A stretch of 64,000 nt of DNA from Caballeronia sordidicola (GTDB taxonomy: Bacteria > Pseudomonadota > Gammaproteobacteria > Burkholderiales > Burkholderiaceae). Numbering within the stretch: position 1 is the first letter of the stretch; each line of letters opens with the position of its first letter. The stretch spans positions 115,353 to 179,352 of the forward strand of contig NZ_MTHB01000159.1 in the NCBI RefSeq assembly GCF_002220365.1. Reading direction: 5' to 3'. The notes beneath the pieces were generated by a model. The model saw nothing but the letters and a program-made list of their open reading frames with translations. It did not search any database and was not told the origin of the DNA. Of the stretch, positions 62,107 through 64,000 are shown in pieces. The position numbers were made by a program, and so were the translations under genes.

Positions 62107-63516
62107 GTGAGTCATCAGGACACGTCAAGCAGTGCATTCCCGATCAGTCCGCCGCCTCATGCGGCCACAACGCCTGTTCGTGCGCCGGCGCCGCAGACGC
62201 CGAAGCCGGTTTTACTCGACGACATTCCATTAAACCGATTTCACATAAAAATTGCAGGCCTGACATTTGGCGCCCACTTCACCGAAGGTTATGCGCTCGG
62301 CACGGTGGGATACGCGCTCGCATCGATGAACCGCCAGATGCCGCTCGATTCATTCTGGATGGGTGCAATTGGCAGTTCCGCTTTAATCGGAATTTTCCTC
62401 GGCAGCCTCGTATTTGGCCGATTGTCGGATCGATTGGGCCGCCAGCGCATCTTTCTTAGCAGCTTCGTCATCATCACAGTAGCGGCGTTCCTGCAATTCT
62501 TCGCTACCTCACCTACGGAGTTGTTCGCGTTGCGGGTATTGATTGGCTTCGGCATGGGCGGCGACTTCACGGTTGGGCATGCCATCCTCGCCGAGTTTTC
62601 GCCGCGAAAGCATCGTGGCGCGCTTCTGGGTTCCTTCAGCGTGGTGTGGACTATCGGTTACGTCGTAGCGAACGTGCTCGGCATGTCGTACGGACATGCA
62701 GGACCCGACGCCTGGCGCTGGCTTCTCGCGTCTGCAAGTCTTCCAGCGCTTATTGTGCTGGTATTGCGTATTGGCACGCCGGAATCGCCCCGTTGGCTGC
62801 TGGGCAAAGGTCGCCTCAAGGAGGCGAATGACATTGTGCTTAAGCATTTCGGGCCAGGCGTAACGCTTGACGCGGAAGATGCAATGGCCAGTGTCGCGAC
62901 GAAACAGGGTTATGCACGTCTGTTTCAAGCCGACCTGATCCGGAGGACCCTCTTTAATTGCGGGTTCTTCGTGTGCCTGGTGATTCCCTACTTCGCTATC
63001 TACACTTTCCTGCCCGGCATCCTGAAGGTAATCGGCCTGAGCAACGGTTTCGGTGCGGATCTGCTGCTGAATGCGGTGCTGGTGATTGGCGCTGTGCTGG
63101 GAATTTGGCTGACCATCAAGCTGCCGCGCCGACACTTCCTGATCGGATCGTTCGCAGTCACTTGCGCAATGCTGGTAACCATGAGCTTGCTGCCATCGTC
63201 CGCAACGCTCGCCATGATTGTTGCGTTCGCTGTCTTTACCTTGACCATGTCGGCATTCAGCAATCTCGTTGGTGTCTTCCCTCCAGAATGCTTTCCGACA
63301 GAAGTTCGCGCGTCGGGTGTTGGGCTAGCCATTGCATGCAGTCGGCTTGGTTCGGCGATTGGTACGTTCCTCTTGCCCGTTGGTATCGCGGAGATTGGGT
63401 TCCATTACACAATGATGGTGCTGGCCGCCGTGCTGCTGATTGGCATGATCGTATCGATGGCCTGGGCGCCCGAGACGCGTAATCTCACTTTGCGCGCCGC
63501 AAGCGGTGCCTCATAA
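62107..63516 (+). CDS. MFS transporter, aromatic-acid/sugar porter type
   Basis: The 469-residue permease starts at a GTG after AAGGAGACGCA. It has 12 membrane segments, the loop motif GRLSDRLGRQRIF and a repeated PESPRWLLGKGRL motif after segment 6. A ProAla-rich N-terminal tail of about 45 residues precedes segment 1. Substrates of relatives are aromatic acids, hydroxybenzoates or sugars. It follows GabD by 96 bases and probably shares its substrate pathway. Confidence 0.9.
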   Translation: MSHQDTSSSAFPISPPPHAATTPVRAPAPQTPKPVLLDDIPLNRFHIKIAGLTFGAHFTEGYALGTVGYALASMNRQMPLDSFWMGAIGSSALIGIFLGSLVFGRLSDRLGRQRIFLSSFVIITVAAFLQFFATSPTELFALRVLIGFGMGGDFTVGHAILAEFSPRKHRGALLGSFSVVWTIGYVVANVLGMSYGHAGPDAWRWLLASASLPALIVLVLRIGTPESPRWLLGKGRLKEANDIVLKHFGPGVTLDAEDAMASVATKQGYARLFQADLIRRTLFNCGFFVCLVIPYFAIYTFLPGILKVIGLSNGFGADLLLNAVLVIGAVLGIWLTIKLPRRHFLIGSFAVTCAMLVTMSLLPSSATLAMIVAFAVFTLTMSAFSNLVGVFPPECFPTEVRASGVGLAIACSRLGSAIGTFLLPVGIAEIGFHYTMMVLAAVLLIGMIVSMAWAPETRNLTLRAASGAS

Positions 63517-63544
63517 CCGGAACGGTCCCTGCACAAACCACCGC

Positions 63545-63561
63545 TCCCGAAAACCCTCACC
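63545..63561 (-). repeat. Dispersed iteron-like 17-mer (GGTGAGGGTTTTCGGGA)
   Basis: This exact copy in reverse orientation lies 29 bases after the MFS stop and 20 bases before the terminator, and is identical to the origin copy at 51757. Confidence 0.85.
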
Positions 63562-63580
63562 CATCTGAACCCATCTAAAA

Positions 63581-63619
63581 GCCCAAAGGCGTCCGCATCG
63601 CGGACGCCTTTGGGCTTTT
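63581..63619. terminator. Strong bidirectional terminator
   Basis: GCCCAAAGGCGTCCG pairs perfectly with CGGACGCCTTTGGGC (15 bp) around a five-base loop, with AAAA before and TTTT after. It closes the MFS transcript. Confidence 0.92.
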
Positions 63620-63669
63620 AGGCGTCCATGACCGCGCCCATCCCACCCACACGCACCATTTCGCTCTTA

Positions 63670-63708
63670 GGAACTCTCAATTTTGTCCTAATTCTTTAAG
63701 AGAGTTCC
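63670..63708. promoter_or_regulatory. Spaced inverted repeat upstream of the fimbrial gene
   Basis: GGAACTCTC (63670-63678) and GAGAGTTCC (63700-63708) are 21 bp apart with an AT-rich spacer, about two helical turns. A dimeric regulator of the fimbrial operon could bind here. Confidence 0.5.
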
Positions 63709-63899
63709 GAGGGTCATCCGAGGTACCCGGTCTTAATATTCATTCACTCGCAGACGAACCGGTTCATCGCCTCCCACACGAATCCAGACGATGAAAAAAA
63801 CAGGTGGCTCGCACTGCGCGCTCAGCATGACAGGACGAAGTAGTCCTAAGCGCTGTAAGTGTCTACAAACCCGCATTCATTTCTCTACTGGAAACGTTC

Positions 63900-64000
63900 A
63901 TGAAATCATTTCTCTCCACCCTCGCTGCTGCTGCAACCCTGGCCACGATGGCACTCGCTTCGAGCGGCGCAAGCGCTGCTGACGGCACGATCACCTTCAC
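63900..64000 (+). CDS. Fimbrial major subunit, N-terminus
   Basis: The open frame runs off the right edge. Its 33 residues are a signal peptide (MKSFLSTLAAAATLATMALA...ASA) followed by ADGTITF, the usual start of mature type 1 (chaperone-usher) pilins. No other fimbrial gene is in the window. Confidence 0.7.
   Translation, partial: MKSFLSTLAAAATLATMALASSGASAADGTITF

Larger units (their letters stand above)
63517..63899. other. Intergenic: iteron-like site, terminator, inverted repeat
   Basis: This interval contains an iteron-like 17-mer, a strong terminator and a spaced inverted repeat, all listed separately, and should hold the fimbrial promoter. Confidence 0.5.

Overview
The window looks like the origin-proximal part of a secondary replicon (chromid or megaplasmid) of a Burkholderiaceae bacterium, most likely Paraburkholderia, Caballeronia or Burkholderia. 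The evidence is high GC, several DUF4148 proteins, an H-NS family protein, the hopanoid cluster, and a RepB/ParA/ParB module with a 16-bp parS palindrome. I recognise no tRNA, rRNA, insertion sequence or CRISPR array. Assignments rest on family recognition by eye, not on database searches.

Layout. 1-2365 (minus) is the 5' part of a two-partner-secretion adhesin or toxin. 4342-9192 (minus) is a tightly coupled hopanoid operon, hpnD-hpnE-shc-hpnG. 9844-19598 holds a hybrid histidine kinase, a stress-type protein, an FMN reductase, small secreted proteins, an AEC transporter, a lipocalin, an H-NS protein and a serine hydrolase. 19878-26110 holds a LuxR regulator, then a sigma-54 activator divergent from a GntP permease and 3-hydroxybutyrate dehydrogenase; a good -24/-12 promoter lies in front of the permease. 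26199-33000 holds a fused AI-2E-type permease, a GAF/PAS hybrid kinase and small proteins. 33197-43371 is catabolic (SDR, BKACE, MFS, SerA-like dehydrogenase, AraC regulator, FAH hydrolase). 43723-48272 holds small proteins and an XRE-GNAT pair. 48677-56220 is the replication and partition region. 57001-63516 holds a gluconate-type permease, an orphan Fae-like enzyme, an aldo/keto reductase, a semialdehyde dehydrogenase and an MFS transporter. The window ends in the start of a fimbrial subunit gene.

Replication region. RepB (52648-54033) is preceded by about 18 copies of a 17-mer, GGTGAG-N6-CGGGA, spread over 51297-52566. Five of them form a 22-bp-phased array. Inverted half-sites lie next to the repB start. 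parB and parA run convergently towards repB, with one perfect parS between them, two upstream of parA and a 15/16 match 8 kb to the left. A degenerate tyrosine-recombinase-like protein and a KfrA-like coiled-coil protein flank the origin.

Most unusual signal. The same 17-mer recurs outside the origin, at least eleven exact copies plus one variant, mostly between genes: three near 16.5-17.0 kb, a pair near 28.4 kb, one at 43.5 kb, inverted pairs at 46.0 and 49.6 kb, one inside repB and one at 63.5 kb. By hand estimate less than 0.1 exact copies would be expected in 64 kb on both strands. I infer a dispersed set of initiator-binding sites, possibly for copy or timing control of the replicon, or for transcriptional regulation by the initiator.
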